A stretch of DNA of 64,000 nucleotides from NCBI RefSeq assembly GCF_002407205.1, contig NZ_CP023548.1:706501-770500 (forward strand), given 5' to 3'. Position 1 is the first letter of the stretch. Each line of letters starts with the position of its first letter. The notes beneath the pieces were generated by a model. The model ran no database searches. It saw nothing but the letters and a program-made list of their open reading frames with translations, and was not told the origin of the DNA. Origin of the DNA: Rhodobacter sp. CZR27. GTDB taxonomy: Bacteria > Pseudomonadota > Alphaproteobacteria > Rhodobacterales > Rhodobacteraceae. Of the stretch, positions 1-9,675 are shown in pieces. A program made the translations under genes and the position numbers.

Positions 1-727
1 GCACGGCCCGCGCGCGCTCCATCACCTTGGCTACCAGCCGCGGGTTCAGCGCGCCGCCGCGCGCGCCGCGGAACAGCGCGCCCGAGGTCAGGTCGAACGG
101 GCAGAGGCCGGCGTAACGCCCCACGGCCTCGCGCGCGGCGGGAAGCGTGGGAACCAGCCGCTCCTTCCCGCCCTTGCCGATGATGCGCAGCACCTCGGGC
201 AAGGGATGCGCCGAGGCCGGAAGCCCCAGCGCCTCGGAAATCCTGAGGCCGCAGCCGTAGAGCAGCGTCACCACCGCCTCGTCGCGGGCGCGGATCCAGT
301 CCTCGGCCGAGTCCTCGGCCACGGTGGCGATCATCGCCTTCGCATCCGGCACCGACAGCGGGCGGGGCAGCTTGCGGCGGAACTTCGGGCTGCGGGCCGA
401 CAGGACCGCCGTGGCATCCACGCCCTCGCGCTCGGCCAGCCAGCCGGTGAACTGCCGCACCGCCGAGAGCGACCGGGCAAGCGAGCGCGCCCCAAGACCC
501 CGGGCGCGTTCATGCGCCATCCAGGCGCGCAGGTCGGCGTGGGGGATCCCGGCCAGCGTCTTCAGCCCGTAGCCTTCCCCGAGGTGCCCGGCGAGAAAGG
601 CGAGCCAGCCGCCGACATCGGCCGCATAGGCCTTCAGCGTGGCCTCGGCTGCGCCGTCGATCACCCGCAGATGGTCGAGCCACGCCTGAAGCGCATCGCG
701 CGCCGCGGGCGGGATCGAAAGGCTCAT
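1..727 (-). CDS. xerC: Tyrosine recombinase XerC (3' end outside window)
   Basis: Site-specific tyrosine recombinase that, with XerD, resolves chromosome dimers at dif. About 242 N-terminal residues are present: a SAM-like core-binding domain (about 1-100) and the start of the catalytic domain. The motifs GLRISEAL (catalytic Arg near residue 161) and GKGGKER (catalytic Lys near 183) are visible. The later His-x-x-Arg, His and nucleophilic Tyr motifs lie beyond the window. The ATG overlaps the TGA of the DUF484 gene as ATGA, so the two are translationally coupled. XerC rather than XerD is inferred from the DUF484 neighbour, which precedes xerC in many proteobacteria. Confidence 0.9.
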   Translation of the reverse strand, partial: MSLSIPPAARDALQAWLDHLRVIDGAAEATLKAYAADVGGWLAFLAGHLGEGYGLKTLAGIPHADLRAWMAHERARGLGARSLARSLSAVRQFTGWLAEREGVDATAVLSARSPKFRRKLPRPLSVPDAKAMIATVAEDSAEDWIRARDEAVVTLLYGCGLRISEALGLPASAHPLPEVLRIIGKGGKERLVPTLPAAREAVGRYAGLCPFDLTSGALFRGARGGALNPRLVAKVMERARAV

Positions 728-1404
728 GACAGCCAGCGGCGCATCGTGCGCTCGAACACCCCGGCGAAGAAGGCGAGCAGGTCGGTGCCCTGCGTCGGCT
801 TGAAATGGCCCGGGTCTTCGGACCCCATCACCAGCATCCCCGGCAGCCGCCCGCGCCCGAAATCGAGCCGCATCAGCGCCTCGGATCCCATCCGCCCGCC
901 GTAGAGCGGCGAGTCGGGCAGCGCACGGCGCAGCGTCACCGGCCGCAGCGACACGTTGCGTCCGCCCATGATGTAGTCGGCGACAAAGCCCGGCTCGGCC
1001 ACGAACAGGACATCTCCGACCCGGCGCAGGGCCGGGTCCTCGTCCCGCTGCGCGCTTTCCAGCACCAGCCGCATGCAGTCCACGCGCAGGGTCTGCGCGA
1101 CCTCTCCGGCGAGGCTCGTCAGGAATTCCTCGAAGGTCAGCGGATCCAGCATCTGCAGGATCGCCCGATGGATCAGGTTGGTGCCGGCGAGGTTCTCGTA
1201 GGCGGCGGCGATGACAGAGCGATGCGTGTCCTCGAGCCGGTCGAGCCGGCCCTCCAGACGCTCCATCGCGATGCCGCGCAGGTCGATCACGTTGCCGCCC
1301 ATCGCACGCTCGTTCGCCGCGATCAGCGCCTTCATCAGGTCGCGATCCTCGAGGATCATCTCGGGGGTCGCGAGGATCTTGTCGCGCAGGTCCTGTTCGA
1401 TCAT
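724..1404 (-). CDS. DUF484 family protein
   Basis: A 226-residue soluble protein with the layout of the DUF484 family: an N-terminal helical part that starts with a run of acidic and charged residues, then a GAF-like domain from about residue 75. No enzyme motif is visible. The family is typically encoded next to xerC, and here it overlaps xerC by four bases (ATGA), consistent with one operon. Its molecular role is not established. The family assignment rests on overall sequence character and position, and is fairly secure. Confidence 0.8.
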   Translation of the reverse strand: MIEQDLRDKILATPEMILEDRDLMKALIAANERAMGGNVIDLRGIAMERLEGRLDRLEDTHRSVIAAAYENLAGTNLIHRAILQMLDPLTFEEFLTSLAGEVAQTLRVDCMRLVLESAQRDEDPALRRVGDVLFVAEPGFVADYIMGGRNVSLRPVTLRRALPDSPLYGGRMGSEALMRLDFGRGRLPGMLVMGSEDPGHFKPTQGTDLLAFFAGVFERTMRRWLS

Positions 1405-1426
1405 GCCGCCCTCGCCGGTGCCGCGG

Positions 1427-2086
1427 TTACTTGGACAGGATCGTCTGCCCGGTCTTCGCCCAGTCGGCGTTGAAGAGGTCGAGCCCCTTGTCGGTCAGCA
1501 CGTGGTTCGCCAGCGACTTGATGACCGAGGGCGGCGCGGTGATGACGTCCGCGCCGATCCGGGCGCAGTCGGCAACATGGTTCGGCGTGCGGATCGAGGC
1601 GGCGAGCACCTGGGTCTTGAAGTCGTAGTTGTCATACACCTGGCGGATGTCGGCGATCAGGTCGATGCCGTCGAGGTTGATGTCGTCCAGCCGGCCGATG
1701 AAGGGCGAGATGAAGGTCGCGCCCGCCTTGGCCGCCAGCAGCGCCTGGTTGACCGAGAAGCAGAGCGTCACGTTGACCATGCGGCCCTCGTCCGAGAGCA
1801 CCTTGCAGGCCCGGAGGCCGTCCCAGGTCAGCGGCACCTTCACCGTGATGTTCGGGGCGAGCTCGGCCAGGTGGCGGCCTTCCTCGATCATGTCGTCGGC
1901 CTTGGAGGCGACGACCTCGGCCGAGACGGGACCGGACACGAGCTGGCAGATCTCGCGCGTGACCTCCAGAATGTTGCGTCCGGACTTCAGGATCAGGGAC
2001 GGGTTCGTCGTGACCCCGTCCACCATGCCGAGAGCGTTCAGCTCCGCAATCGCTGCGACATCGGCGGTGTCGACGAAGAATTTCAT
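1427..2086 (-). CDS. Transaldolase-like fructose-6-phosphate aldolase (TalC/FSA family)
   Basis: A 219-residue TIM-barrel enzyme of the small transaldolase (TalC/FSA) family. It begins MKFFVDTA and carries the GVTTNPSL motif (about 24-31), typical of the family. The Schiff-base lysine is K83 in the segment NITVKVPL. The family either transfers dihydroxyacetone (transaldolase, pentose phosphate pathway) or cleaves fructose 6-phosphate, and the sequence alone does not separate the two. The ATG at 2086 was chosen over an upstream in-frame codon because it gives the standard family N-terminus. It is divergent from priA with about 95 bases between them. Confidence 0.9.
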   Translation of the reverse strand: MKFFVDTADVAAIAELNALGMVDGVTTNPSLILKSGRNILEVTREICQLVSGPVSAEVVASKADDMIEEGRHLAELAPNITVKVPLTWDGLRACKVLSDEGRMVNVTLCFSVNQALLAAKAGATFISPFIGRLDDINLDGIDLIADIRQVYDNYDFKTQVLAASIRTPNHVADCARIGADVITAPPSVIKSLANHVLTDKGLDLFNADWAKTGQTILSK

Positions 2087-2181
2087 GAGGGTCTTCCTTG
2101 TCTCGGGTTCCGCGGGGGTGTCACCCCCACCGTCCGCGGTGTAATAGCGCATCGGGGCGCAGGGTTAAAGGGAAGCCGGCA

Positions 2182-4374
2182 GTGACAGGTAAGTTCCCGG
2201 AAGGCACCAGGGTGGGTGTGTTGACCACCGAGCCGCTCGGCCGCGTGCTCGACTACCGCGCGCCCGAGGGTGGATGCGGCGCGGGCGACTTCGTCGAGGT
2301 GCCGCTGGGCCCCCGCCGCGTGCTGGGCGTGGTCTGGGGACCGGGCGAGGGCGGCTTTGACGCCGAAAAGCTGCGGTCGGTCGCGCGCGTCCTCGATGCG
2401 GCACCGATGCGCGAGGAGATGCGGCTGTTTCTCGTCCGCGCCGCCGACTACACGCTGACGCCGCTGGCCGCGATGCTGCGCCTTGCCACCCGCGCACCGG
2501 GGCTCGGAGAGCCGCCCTCGACCCGCCGCGTCTACCGGCTGGCCGGGCCCGAGCCCCAGCGGGTGACCGAGGCGCGGCTTCGGGTGCTCGACGCGCTGGC
2601 GGCGCACGACGGGGCGCCGCTGACACTGGCCGAGCTTCTGGCCGAGGCGGGCGTCACCTCCTCGGTCGTGAAGGGGCTGGTGAAGGCCGGTGCGATCCTC
2701 GAGGAGGACGCGCCACGCGACCTGCCCTATCCGCGGCTCGATCCCGACCGGGCGGCGGTGCGGCTCGAGGGTGATCAGGTCGCTGCCGCCGAGGCCCTGG
2801 TGGCGGCGGTGGCGGCGGATGCCTATGGCACGACGCTGCTCAAGGGCGTCACCGGCTCGGGCAAGACCGAGGTCTATCTGGAGGCCGTTGCCGAGACGCT
2901 CCGCCGCGGCCGGCAGGCGCTGGTGCTGCTGCCCGAGATCGCGCTGACCTCGGAGTTCCTGACCCGCGTCGAGGCCCGCTTCGGCGCCCGGCCCGCCGAA
3001 TGGCACTCGGGCGTGACCTCGACCGAGCGGCGGCGCCTCTGGCGCATGGTGGCCGAGGGCGGGGCGCAGGTCGTGGTGGGCGCCCGTTCCGCGCTGTTCC
3101 TGCCGTTCCGCGACCTTGGCCTCATCGTCGTCGACGAGGAACACGACACTTCCTACAAGCAGGAGGAGGGCGCGCTCTACAACGCCCGCGACATGGCGGT
3201 GCTGCGCGCCTCGATCTGCGGCTGCCCGGTGGTGCTCGCCTCTGCCACGCCCTCGCTCGAAAGCTGGGTCAACGCGGATCAGGGGAAATACGCGCGCCTC
3301 GATCTCGGCGCGCGCTTCGGCGCGGCGGAACTGCCCGAGATGCGCACCATCGACATGCGGGCCGAGAAGCTGCCGGCGACACGCTGGATCTCGGAAGTGC
3401 TGGCGCGCTCGGTCGAGGCGCGCATCGCGCGGGGGGAGCAGTCGCTTTTGTTCCTCAATCGCCGCGGCTATGCGCCGGTCACGATCTGCCGCGCCTGCGG
3501 CCACCAGATCGGCTGCGATCACTGCGATGCGCGCATGGTCGAGCACCGGTTCCAGAAGCGCCTCGTCTGCCACCAGTGCGGCGACACGAAGCCGATGCCG
3601 GAGGCCTGCCCCGCCTGCAAGGTCGAGGGCCGGATGGCGCCCGTCGGCCCCGGCGTCGAGCGGCTGGCCGAGGAGGTCGCCGCGCGTTTCCCCTCAGCTC
3701 GGGTGGCGGTGCTGTCCTCGGACCTCTTCGGCTCGGCCCGCGCGCTGAAGGAGCAGATCGCGGCCATCGCCGAGGGCGGCGCCGACATCATCATCGGCAC
3801 GCAGATCGTGGCCAAGGGGCACAACTTCCCGCTGCTGACGCTGGTGGGAGTGATCGACGCGGACCTCGGGTTGCAAGGGTCCGACCTGCGCGCAGCCGAG
3901 CGGACGTTCCAGTTGGTGCGGCAGGTGGCGGGCCGGGCGGGGCGTTCCGCCGGGCGGCGCGGGGTGGCGCTTGTGCAGACCTACCAGCCCGAGCATCCGG
4001 TGATCCGCGCCATCCTCGGCGGCGACGAGGAAGCCTTCTGGCGCGCCGAGGCCGAGGAGCGCCGCGTGGCGGGCATGCCCCCCTTCGGCCGGTTGGCGGG
4101 GATCATCCTCTCGGGTCCCGAGGTCGCGCCGGTCTTCGATCTGGGCGGCGTGCTTGCCCGCAACGACGCACCGTTGCGCCGGATCGGGGCGCAGGTCTTC
4201 GGCCCGGCGCCCGCGCCGATCGCCCGCGTCCGCGGCCGGCATCGGGTGCGCCTGCTGGTGAAGGCGCCGAAGGGCGCGCCGCTGCAGGCGGCCATCGCCG
4301 AATGGCTGGCACCGGTGAAGCTGTCGGCGAACCTGCGGCTGGCGGTGGACATCGACCCGCAAAGCTTCCTCTGA
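2182..4374 (+). CDS. priA: Primosomal protein N' (PriA replication-restart helicase)
   Basis: Superfamily 2 3'-5' DNA helicase that recognises stalled forks and reloads the replisome. From a GTG start the protein has 730 residues, the usual length. Visible parts are the N-terminal DNA-binding domain, Walker A GVTGSGKT (about 222), the DEEH box (about 318), and a zinc-binding array of CxxC-type pairs (about 435-480) followed by helicase motifs including QIVAKGHNF. The GTG start has AAAGGG about ten bases upstream. A longer reading from 2098 would run through promoter-like sequence and lacks family similarity. Confidence 0.93.
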   Translation: MTGKFPEGTRVGVLTTEPLGRVLDYRAPEGGCGAGDFVEVPLGPRRVLGVVWGPGEGGFDAEKLRSVARVLDAAPMREEMRLFLVRAADYTLTPLAAMLRLATRAPGLGEPPSTRRVYRLAGPEPQRVTEARLRVLDALAAHDGAPLTLAELLAEAGVTSSVVKGLVKAGAILEEDAPRDLPYPRLDPDRAAVRLEGDQVAAAEALVAAVAADAYGTTLLKGVTGSGKTEVYLEAVAETLRRGRQALVLLPEIALTSEFLTRVEARFGARPAEWHSGVTSTERRRLWRMVAEGGAQVVVGARSALFLPFRDLGLIVVDEEHDTSYKQEEGALYNARDMAVLRASICGCPVVLASATPSLESWVNADQGKYARLDLGARFGAAELPEMRTIDMRAEKLPATRWISEVLARSVEARIARGEQSLLFLNRRGYAPVTICRACGHQIGCDHCDARMVEHRFQKRLVCHQCGDTKPMPEACPACKVEGRMAPVGPGVERLAEEVAARFPSARVAVLSSDLFGSARALKEQIAAIAEGGADIIIGTQIVAKGHNFPLLTLVGVIDADLGLQGSDLRAAERTFQLVRQVAGRAGRSAGRRGVALVQTYQPEHPVIRAILGGDEEAFWRAEAEERRVAGMPPFGRLAGIILSGPEVAPVFDLGGVLARNDAPLRRIGAQVFGPAPAPIARVRGRHRVRLLVKAPKGAPLQAAIAEWLAPVKLSANLRLAVDIDPQSFL

Positions 4375-4431
4375 CCCGCGAGGCGGGAAAATCCGTCTCG
4401 CCTCTCCGGCGCCGCGGGAGTAACAGGCGGC

Positions 4432-5664
4432 ATGGCACGCACCGTCCCCCTCTCCGAAACATCCTCGCTGCCGGTCTGGCGGCGCCCCGAGGCGCTTCTG
4501 TTCCTGATGGCGGCCGCCATGCCGGTGGCCTTCGCCACATGGTCGGCGCTGCTCAACAATTTCGTCATCGACACCGCAGGCTTCACCGGCGTCGAGATCG
4601 GCTGGCTGCACACGGTGCGCGAGATCCCGGGCTTCCTTGCCATCGGGGTCATCGCCATCCTGCTCTTCGTGCGCGAACAGGTGCTCGCGCTGGTCTCGCT
4701 GACGCTGCTGGGCGTGGCGACCGCGCTGACGGCATGGTTTCCGACCTTCGGAGGGATGCTGTTCATCACGCTCCTGTCCTCGATCGGCTTCCACTACTTC
4801 GAAACAATGAACCAGAGCCTGCAGCTGCAGTGGCTGCCGAAAGCCACGGCGCCGCGGACCATCGGCTGGATCGCCTCGGTCGGGGCGGGGGCGTCGCTTC
4901 TGGCTTATGGGCTGATCGTGCTGACGTGGCGGACGCTGGGGCTGGACTACAGCACGGTCTATCTGGCCTCGGGCGGAGTGACGGCGCTGCTCGCGGTCGC
5001 CGCCCTGCTGCTTTATCCGCAGTTCGACTCGCCCCATCCGCAGAACAAGCGCATGGTGCTGCGCCGGCGCTACTGGCTTTACTACCTGCTCCAGTTCCTT
5101 GCCGGGGCGCGGCGGCAGATCTTCGTGGTCTTTGCCGCCTTCATGATGGTCGAGCATTTCGGCTTCGAGGTGGATGCCGTCACCGGCCTTTTCATGATCA
5201 ACTTCCTCGTGAACATGCTGGCCTCGCCCTGGATCGGGCGGATGGTGCAGCGGCATGGCGAACGGCGGATGCTGATGATCGAACACGCCGGCCTGACGCT
5301 GGTGTTCCTCGCCTATGGCGGGATCTACGTCTTCGGCTGGGGCGTGGCGGTGGCGGCGGCGCTCTACGTCATCGACCACCTGTTCTTCGGCATGGCCTTC
5401 GCCCTGAAGACCTATTTCCAGAAGATCGCCGATCCGGCCGACATCGCGCCCACCGCCGCCGTCTCGTTCACCATCAACCACATCGCGGCGGTCGTGCTGC
5501 CGGCGGCACTGGGGTATCTGTGGGTGACGGAACCGGCCTCGGTCTTCGTGCTGGCGGCGGGGATGGCGCTTCTGTCGCTCGGGCTTTCCTTCCTGATCCC
5601 GCGCCACCCCGAGCGGGGATACGAAACGGTGATCGCCCGGGGGCGCCCGGTGCCGGCAGAGTGA
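4432..5664 (+). CDS. Major facilitator superfamily transporter
   Basis: A 410-residue integral membrane protein with about twelve hydrophobic segments arranged as two six-helix halves, separated near residues 190-220 by a charged loop. This fits the MFS fold. Substrate cannot be read from the sequence. An unusual feature is a near-absence of the classic loop 2-3 GxxxDRxGRR motif, though a related [11 protein letters not shown] stretch occurs in the second half. It follows priA by about 60 bases and may be its own unit. Confidence 0.75.
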   Translation: MARTVPLSETSSLPVWRRPEALLFLMAAAMPVAFATWSALLNNFVIDTAGFTGVEIGWLHTVREIPGFLAIGVIAILLFVREQVLALVSLTLLGVATALTAWFPTFGGMLFITLLSSIGFHYFETMNQSLQLQWLPKATAPRTIGWIASVGAGASLLAYGLIVLTWRTLGLDYSTVYLASGGVTALLAVAALLLYPQFDSPHPQNKRMVLRRRYWLYYLLQFLAGARRQIFVVFAAFMMVEHFGFEVDAVTGLFMINFLVNMLASPWIGRMVQRHGERRMLMIEHAGLTLVFLAYGGIYVFGWGVAVAAALYVIDHLFFGMAFALKTYFQKIADPADIAPTAAVSFTINHIAAVVLPAALGYLWVTEPASVFVLAAGMALLSLGLSFLIPRHPERGYETVIARGRPVPAE

Positions 5665-5722
5665 CTTTCAAGCCCGCGATCCGGGGCCTATATTTGTCGC
5701 CTGTCAACCCGGAGGCCGCCCC

Positions 5723-6385
5723 ATGTTCCTGCTGAACCGCAAGAAGTCCGAGATGGTGTCGCCCCACGAGGCGCTGCCCGGTCGAAGCCAGCCGATCCCG
5801 ACCGCCGAGACGCATTTCCTGTCCGGCCTGCCGCTGAAATCGCCGGTGCCGGCGGGAATGGCCGAGGCGATCTTCGGAATGGGCTGCTTCTGGGGCGTCG
5901 AGCGGAAGTTCTGGCAGATGCCGCAGGGCGTCTGGCTGACCATGGCGGGCTATGCCGGCGGCTACACCCCGAACCCGACCTACGAGGAGGTCTGCTCGGG
6001 GCAGACCGGCCATACCGAGGTCGTGCGGGTGATCTATGACCCGGCTGTCCTGCCCTATGACATGCTGCTGAAGCTGTTCTGGGAGAACCACGACCCGACG
6101 CAGGGGATGCGGCAGGGCAACGACAGCGGCACGCAATACCGCTCGGCCATCTACACCTTCGACGAGGCACAGGCCGCGGCCGCGCAGGCGAGCCTTGCGG
6201 CCTACCAGGGGGCGCTGACCGCCGCCGGCCGCGGCCGCATCACCACCGAGATCCGCCCGGCGCCGCCCTTCTACTTCGCTGAAGCCTACCACCAGCAGTA
6301 TCTGGCGAAGAACCCCGGCGGTTACTGCGGGATCGGCGGCACGGGCGTGTCATGCCCGGTCGGCTCGGGCATCGCCGCGGGCTGA
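5723..6385 (+). CDS. msrA: Peptide-methionine (S)-S-oxide reductase MsrA
   Basis: Repairs S-methionine sulfoxide in proteins and free methionine using thioredoxin-derived electrons. The 220-residue protein has the catalytic GCFWG motif at about residues 53-57, with the active cysteine in it. It also has the family segment around YHQQYL near the C-terminus and a later Cys ([10 protein letters not shown], about 205), the likely resolving position. The 45-residue N-terminal extension is longer than in short MsrA forms but lacks an obvious signal peptide, so the enzyme is probably cytoplasmic. Confidence 0.93.
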   Translation: MFLLNRKKSEMVSPHEALPGRSQPIPTAETHFLSGLPLKSPVPAGMAEAIFGMGCFWGVERKFWQMPQGVWLTMAGYAGGYTPNPTYEEVCSGQTGHTEVVRVIYDPAVLPYDMLLKLFWENHDPTQGMRQGNDSGTQYRSAIYTFDEAQAAAAQASLAAYQGALTAAGRGRITTEIRPAPPFYFAEAYHQQYLAKNPGGYCGIGGTGVSCPVGSGIAAG

Positions 6386-6447
6386 GCGGCGCTTGACGGC
6401 GGGCGGGGGCGGGGATAGGCCCGCCCTGACCCGACCGGAGGCCGCCC

Positions 6448-7320
6448 ATGCCCACTTATTCCGCCCTGACCACGCTGGATGGCGAGGAGGCTGCCGAAGC
6501 CCTCGCCGAAGCGCTCGAGAAGATGAACCCCGAACCGACCGGCGTCGGCGTGTTCGAGATCGAGGACGGCTCGGGCCTCTGGGAGGTTGGCGCCTATTTC
6601 CTTGAGAAGCCGTCCGAGGCGGTGCTGGAGCTTCTGGCCACGGCCTTCGACGCGCGCCCCTTCGCCGTGTCGGAACTGCCCGAGATCGACTGGGTCGCCA
6701 AGGTCCGGCGCGAACTGTCGCCGGTCGAGGCGGGGCGCTTCTTCGTCTATGGCAGCCACGACGCCGACAAGGTGCCCGAGGGGCGGATCGCGTTGCAGAT
6801 CGAGGCGACGGTGGCCTTCGGCACCGGCCACCACGGCACCACGCTGGGCTGCCTGCGCGCGCTCGACCGGCTGGTGGACGAGGGCTTCGCGCCTGCGAAG
6901 GTCGCCGACATCGGCTGCGGCACGGCGGTGCTTGCCATGGCCGCGGCACGGGTCTTTCCGCAGGCACAGGTCGTCGCCTCGGACATCGACGAGGTGGCGG
7001 TGGACGTGGCGGTGGCCAATGTCGCGATCAACGGTCTTGACGGGCGGCTCGACTGCCTCGAGGCCGCGGGCTTCGATCATCCGCGCCTCGCGGCGGCGGC
7101 GCCCTTCGATCTGGTCTTCGCCAACATCCTGAAGGGCCCACTGATCGAGCTTGCGCCGGCGATGGCGCAGAACATCGCGGGCGGGGGCCTTTCGATCCTG
7201 TCGGGCCTGCTGGTGGTGCAGGCCGAGGCGATCATTGCGGCTTACCTTGCGGCCGGATTCGAGCTGAAGGCGCGCGAGGATCTGGGCGAGTGGTGCTGTC
7301 TGGTGATGCGCAGGCTCTGA
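6448..7320 (+). CDS. prmA: Ribosomal protein L11 methyltransferase
   Basis: SAM-dependent methyltransferase that trimethylates ribosomal protein L11. The 290-residue protein has an N-terminal substrate-recognition domain (about 1-80). A class I methyltransferase domain follows, with motif I VADIGCGTAVLAMAA (about 151-165) and the catalytic-loop sequence FANILKGPL (about 224-232), matching the NILxxPL pattern of PrmA. It lies 60 bases after msrA and could be co-transcribed. Confidence 0.9.
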   Translation: MPTYSALTTLDGEEAAEALAEALEKMNPEPTGVGVFEIEDGSGLWEVGAYFLEKPSEAVLELLATAFDARPFAVSELPEIDWVAKVRRELSPVEAGRFFVYGSHDADKVPEGRIALQIEATVAFGTGHHGTTLGCLRALDRLVDEGFAPAKVADIGCGTAVLAMAAARVFPQAQVVASDIDEVAVDVAVANVAINGLDGRLDCLEAAGFDHPRLAAAAPFDLVFANILKGPLIELAPAMAQNIAGGGLSILSGLLVVQAEAIIAAYLAAGFELKAREDLGEWCCLVMRRL

Positions 7321-7394
7321 AACCCCGGCAAAGGCTATTCAGACGCCTCGTTTCCGCCACTATCCCGGCGTAGCCTTGCCGGCGGTGGGTGGCG

Positions 7395-7763
7395 ATGATC
7401 GAGAGCATGAGCATGTCAGTGGATCCGAACCTCGCCGACTTCCAGGCCCGCATTGCCCGGATCGAGGCCGCGCATGCGCGGGGCTTCGGCTTCGAGGCGG
7501 AGGGGACGCTGGGGCGGTCCCACTATGCCAGGCCGATGCGCCGCAAGCCGCGGGTCGTGGCGCCGCTGCTCGTGCTGCTGGTCTGCGGCATGGCGATGAA
7601 GGGGGCCATCCTCTGGCGCATCGGCCCCGACAGCTACCAGAGCCGCGTGGACCAGCTGGCGCAGGGCGAGGGGTTCGACCGCGTCGGCAGCCTGTTGATG
7701 CAGGCCGATCCCGTCACGCGCATGGTGGCCGCCGGCCTCGCGCGGGTTCTTGTCAGGGTCTGA
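7395..7763 (+). CDS. Hypothetical membrane-anchored protein
   Basis: A 122-residue protein I do not recognise. It has a charged N-terminal region of about 50 residues with a short basic stretch (MRRKPR), a single hydrophobic segment (about 52-72) that should cross the inner membrane, and a C-terminal tail of about 50 residues. By the positive-inside rule the N-terminus is likely cytoplasmic. The first ATG after an in-frame GTG was chosen; several methionines nearby leave the exact start uncertain. It probably belongs to a group of small proteins conserved in Rhodobacterales, which is an inference. Confidence 0.55.
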   Translation: MIESMSMSVDPNLADFQARIARIEAAHARGFGFEAEGTLGRSHYARPMRRKPRVVAPLLVLLVCGMAMKGAILWRIGPDSYQSRVDQLAQGEGFDRVGSLLMQADPVTRMVAAGLARVLVRV

Positions 7764-7812
7764 GCCGAGGGGTTCCGGCGCCCTGTCCTGACCACGCCGC
7801 TTCGGCAAAGGA

Positions 7813-7843
7813 AAAGGCCGCATCCCGGACGGGAGCGGCCTTT
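7813..7843. terminator. Bidirectional hairpin terminator
   Basis: A nine-base perfect stem (AAAGGCCGC paired with GCGGCCTTT) around a 13-base loop, between two genes that converge. On the - strand the stem is followed by a T-rich run (TTTTCCTTT), so it should end the DUF1127 transcript most effectively. On the + strand the stem itself ends in TTT. Confidence 0.75.
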
Positions 7844-7884
7844 ACAGCAGGTCCGGGAAGCCTTGTCCCGGCGGCTGTCGAGCC

Positions 7885-8097
7885 TCAGCGGCGCAGCGCA
7901 CAGATGTCCTCGATATCGCCGCGGCAGAGACCGATGTCGTCGAGTTCGCGGTCGCTGAGCCGCGAAAGGGCCGCGCGGGTCGCGCGGGCGTCGTTCCAGG
8001 CGACGACAGCGGCGATGAGGTCGCTGATCGACTGCACGAAGTGGAAGGTCGCGATGGCGCCGAAGGGCGCCGGGCGGGTCGTCTCGAAGGCAGCCAT
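7885..8097 (-). CDS. DUF1127 domain protein
   Basis: A 70-residue protein with the C-terminal DUF1127 signature (about 30-66): a helix followed by LSRLSDRELDDIGLCRGDI, very close to the family consensus. Small DUF1127 proteins are common in alphaproteobacteria, and some take part in RNA turnover and phosphate or stress physiology; none of this can be read from this copy. The ATG at 8097 has AAAAGGA about ten bases upstream. An upstream in-frame ATG at 8175 would add 26 residues without family similarity. Confidence 0.8.
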   Translation of the reverse strand: MAAFETTRPAPFGAIATFHFVQSISDLIAAVVAWNDARATRAALSRLSDRELDDIGLCRGDIEDICALRR

Positions 8098-8418
8098 GGC
8101 CTTGATCCTTTTCATCAACTGCTCAAGTTCACAGCAATGCTGCGACTGGACAGGCACATAAGCCGGCAGCTTCATGTCGGCAATCGACGCCGGAGCAACG
8201 CTGCATTGCAGAAAACGCAAGGCTCGAAGCGGCAGGATACCTTTGTATTCCAAAGGCTTCCGCGGTGTCCGTCGGCCGTCGCGTCGTGAGGACGAAGCGT
8301 CGCTTTCGGACCTCGCGACCGTATCGCAGATGCTGCGACGACAGGCAACAGGGGAAAGCCGCTGGCGGATGTTCCCTCTTCGTGCTAGCCCTTGCGGCAA
8401 CAGGAAGCAGGGGGCGGA
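8098..8418. other. Divergent intergenic region, no gene seen
   Basis: About 320 bases between the DUF1127 gene and ruvC, which point away from each other. It must hold both promoters. Base composition is lower in GC than in the neighbouring genes around 8100-8260. No convincing -35/-10 pair, riboswitch or small gene could be singled out by eye. Confidence 0.5.
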
Positions 8419-8925
8419 ATGAGGGTTCTGGGCATCGACCCGGGTCTGCGCAACATGGGTTGGGGGGTGATCGACGTCGAGGGGGCGCGTCTCCTCCACG
8501 TTGCCAATGGAATCTGCCATTCCGATTCGGGCGAACTGGCCCAGCGGCTGTTGTCGCTGCACGGGCAGCTGACCGAGGTGATTGCCCGGTTCCGCCCCGA
8601 GACCGCAGCGGTCGAGCATACCTTCGTCAACAAGGACGGGGTGGCGACGCTGAAGCTGGGGCAGGCGCGCGGCATCGCGCTGCTGGTGCCGGCGCAGGCG
8701 GGGCTGTCGGTCGGGGAATACGCGCCGAATGCGGTCAAGAAGACCGTGGTGGGCGTGGGCCACGCCGCCAAGGTTCAGATCGAGCACATGGTGAAGCTGC
8801 ACCTGCCCGGCGTCAGCCTCGCCGGACCCGACGCCGCGGACGCGCTGGCGGTGGCGATCTGCCATGCCCATCACGTCCAGTCCTCGGGGCGGCTCGAGGC
8901 GGCGCTGGCGAGGGCCGCGCGATGA
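8419..8925 (+). CDS. ruvC: Holliday junction endodeoxyribonuclease RuvC
   Basis: Dimeric endonuclease that resolves Holliday junctions held by RuvAB. The 168-residue protein has all four acidic active-site residues of the family: D7 (GIDPG), E66 (VEHTF), D138 and D141 (GPDAADAL). The ATG at 8419 gives the standard MRVLGIDPG start; the nine residues before it in the same frame were left out. It overlaps ruvA by four bases (ATGA), so the two are co-translated. Confidence 0.95.
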   Translation: MRVLGIDPGLRNMGWGVIDVEGARLLHVANGICHSDSGELAQRLLSLHGQLTEVIARFRPETAAVEHTFVNKDGVATLKLGQARGIALLVPAQAGLSVGEYAPNAVKKTVVGVGHAAKVQIEHMVKLHLPGVSLAGPDAADALAVAICHAHHVQSSGRLEAALARAAR

Positions 8926-9590
8926 TCGGCAAGATCTCGGGCATCCTCGACTACCGCGCTTCGGACCACGTGCTGATCGACGTGCGCGGCGTGGGCTACA
9001 TCGTCCATGTCTCCGACCGGACGCTGGCCTCGCTGCCCGGCCCGGGCGAGGCGGTCGCGCTCTATACCGAGCTTCTGGTGCGCGAGGACCTGCTGCAGCT
9101 TTTCGGCTTTCCCACGCTGGTCGAGAAGGAATGGCACCGGCTGCTGATGACGGTGCAGGGGGTGGGGGCGAAGGCGGCGATGGCGATTCTCGGCACGCTC
9201 GGGGCCGAGGGCGTGGCGCGGTCGATCGCGATGGGCGATGCCCGCTCGATCCAGGCGGCGCCGGGGATAGGGCCGAAGATCGCGCAGCGCGTGGTGCTGG
9301 AGCTGAAGTCGAAGGCGCCGGCGCTGATGGCGATGGGCGGCGGTCCCGTGGCTGTGCCGGTACCCGACGGCGAAGCGGCCGGCCCGTCCCGGCGCAAGGC
9401 GGCGCCCCGGGCGGCGGAGCCCGCACCGCGGGCGTCCTTCTCGGCCGATGCGCTTTCGGCGCTGACCAACCTCGGCTACCAGCCGTCGGATGCGGCGCAG
9501 GCGGTGGCGCAGGCGGCGACCGAGGCGCCCGAGGCGGATACCGCTAGCCTGATCCGGCTCTCGCTGAAGCTGCTCGCCCCGAAGACCTGA
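8922..9590 (+). CDS. ruvA: Holliday junction branch migration subunit RuvA
   Basis: Tetrameric protein that binds four-way junctions and loads the RuvB motor. The 222-residue protein shows the N-terminal OB fold (about 1-63), two helix-hairpin-helix units (about 70-130, with GVGAKAA and GIGPKIAQR), an Ala/Pro-rich flexible linker (about 135-170) and the C-terminal RuvB-binding domain III. The start overlaps the ruvC stop. The order ruvC-ruvA-htpX-ruvB differs from the usual ruvCAB by the inserted protease gene. Confidence 0.95.
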   Translation: MIGKISGILDYRASDHVLIDVRGVGYIVHVSDRTLASLPGPGEAVALYTELLVREDLLQLFGFPTLVEKEWHRLLMTVQGVGAKAAMAILGTLGAEGVARSIAMGDARSIQAAPGIGPKIAQRVVLELKSKAPALMAMGGGPVAVPVPDGEAAGPSRRKAAPRAAEPAPRASFSADALSALTNLGYQPSDAAQAVAQAATEAPEADTASLIRLSLKLLAPKT

Positions 9591-9594
9591 CCGG

Positions 9595-9616
9595 GCCGGC
9601 CGCAAGACGGCCGGGC
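9595..9616 (+). terminator. Possible weak hairpin after ruvA
   Basis: GC-only stem (CCGGCCG/CGGCCGG, extended by one pair) with the loop CAAGA, starting five bases past the ruvA stop. There is no T run after it, so it may only attenuate or stabilise the transcript rather than terminate it. Confidence 0.35.
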
Positions 9617-9675
9617 TTGCGACCGGACGCGGCCGGGCCCATATCGCCTGCGTTTCCGACTGGGGAGAAGGTGCG

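Noticed and set aside
1..727. xerC as an integrase of a mobile element
   Set aside because: Its coupling to DUF484 in a housekeeping block and the lack of att repeats or phage genes support the chromosomal XerC role.
3000..5735. A 911-codon frame on the + strand overlapping priA and the MFS gene
   Set aside because: It lies out of frame with two well-supported genes. It is Arg/Gly/Ala-rich in the way expected from third-position GC in another frame, and has no family similarity.
8098..8175. Longer version of the DUF1127 protein (start at 8175)
   Set aside because: The extra 26 residues have no family similarity, and the ribosome site fits the inner ATG better.
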